A DNA stretch of 64,000 nucleotides from Kosakonia sp. BYX6 (GTDB lineage Bacteria; Pseudomonadota; Gammaproteobacteria; Enterobacterales; Enterobacteriaceae). The position numbers and the translations under genes are program-made. The stretch covers positions 4,722,839 to 4,786,838 of the forward strand of contig NZ_CP151800.1 of assembly GCF_038449125.1 (NCBI RefSeq), in the 5' to 3' direction. Below the pieces are notes generated by a model, which saw nothing but the letters and a program-made list of their open reading frames with translations, had not been told where the DNA came from and made no database searches. Below are positions 63,650 to 64,000 of the stretch, in pieces. How positions within the stretch are numbered: the first letter of the stretch is position 1; each line of letters opens with the position of its first letter.

Positions 63650-64000
63650 GTGTCACTTTCGCTTTGGCAGCAGTGTCTTGCCCGACTGCAGGATGAGTTA
63701 CCAGCCACAGAATTCAGCATGTGGATACGCCCGTTGCAGGCGGAACTGAGCGATAACACGCTGGCATTGTATGCGCCGAATCGTTTTGTGCTCGACTGGG
63801 TAAGAGACAAATATCTCAATAATATCAATGGGCTGCTGAACGATTTCTGCGGTACGGACGCCCCGCAACTGCGTTTTGAAGTCGGCTCCCGCCCGGTTAG
63901 CCAAACCCTGAAAGAACCCGCAACTATTGCTGCGCCCGCACAGGCGGCGCAGGTGGTCGTGCAACGCGTCGCGCCAGCCGCGCGTTCGGGCTGGGACAAT
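63650..64000 (+). CDS. dnaA: Replication initiator DnaA (5' part)
   Basis: The first 117 codons; the gene continues past the window. The start is GTG, as in E. coli, with GGAG upstream. Visible is domain I (about 1-86, [19 protein letters not shown]), which binds DnaB and DiaA, and part of the flexible domain II rich in Ala, Pro and Gln. Its binding sites in oriC are about 61 kb to the left. Confidence 0.97.
   Translation, partial: MSLSLWQQCLARLQDELPATEFSMWIRPLQAELSDNTLALYAPNRFVLDWVRDKYLNNINGLLNDFCGTDAPQLRFEVGSRPVSQTLKEPATIAAPAQAAQVVVQRVAPAARSGWDN

Overview
The window is a chromosomal segment of an enteric bacterium (family Enterobacteriaceae). Almost every housekeeping protein can be aligned by eye to its Escherichia coli counterpart at full length, and the order viaA-asnA-asnC-mioC-oriC-mnmG-rsmG-atp operon-glmU-glmS-(insert)-pstSCAB-phoU-cbrC-yieH-adeP-yieE-mnmE-yidC-yidD-rnpA-rpmH-dnaA is the usual enteric order around the replication origin. 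The genus cannot be fixed from the sequence alone. Two accessory loci set it apart from E. coli: a pectate-lyase gene between atpC and glmU, and a 31 kb type III secretion island between glmS and pstS.

Layout. Bases 1-2220: end of viaA, then asnA, asnC and mioC. Bases 2227-2505: oriC with four DnaA boxes and AT-rich 13-mers. Bases 2593-5206: mnmG and rsmG. Bases 5207-5823: AT-rich gap with the likely atp promoter. Bases 5824-12713: the nine-gene F1Fo ATP synthase operon. Bases 12714-15504: a terminator, two perfect CRP palindromes, a 22-codon reading frame, a secreted family 9 polysaccharide lyase on the minus strand and two KdgR-like operators. Bases 15505-18978: glmU and glmS, which make UDP-GlcNAc precursors.

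Bases 19059-50430 hold a type III secretion system of the Salmonella SPI-2 (Ssa/Sse) kind, inserted downstream of glmS at the locus that Tn7 uses. It has three parts. (i) ssaG to ssaU (19184-31090, plus strand): needle, rod, inner ring, export gate, ATPase complex, C-ring and switch protein. (ii) A minus-strand block with a hybrid kinase (SsrA-like), a response regulator (SsrB-like) and one giant gene of about 3,277 codons. (iii) ssaB-C-D-E and sseA-B-C-D (44121-50373, plus strand): gatekeeper, secretin, ring, needle chaperone and the translocon. Relative to SPI-2 the two structural blocks are permuted, and sscA, sseE, sscB, sseF and sseG are absent. The giant protein is the main novelty. It contains two tandem copies of a unit of about 1,110 residues plus a third partial copy, each with a domain that aligns at a zinc-protease-like position; only the last copy keeps a full HExxH (HEHSH). 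It is the only gene in the island without a recognised secretion-system role and is the obvious candidate for the delivered effector or toxin.

Bases 50430-64000 return to the core chromosome: Pho boxes and the pst-phoU phosphate uptake operon, cbrC, yieH, adeP with a PurR-like operator, yieE, mnmE, the yidC-yidD-rnpA-rpmH cluster, and the first 117 codons of dnaA. MnmG and MnmE, which jointly modify tRNA wobble uridine, lie near opposite ends of the window.
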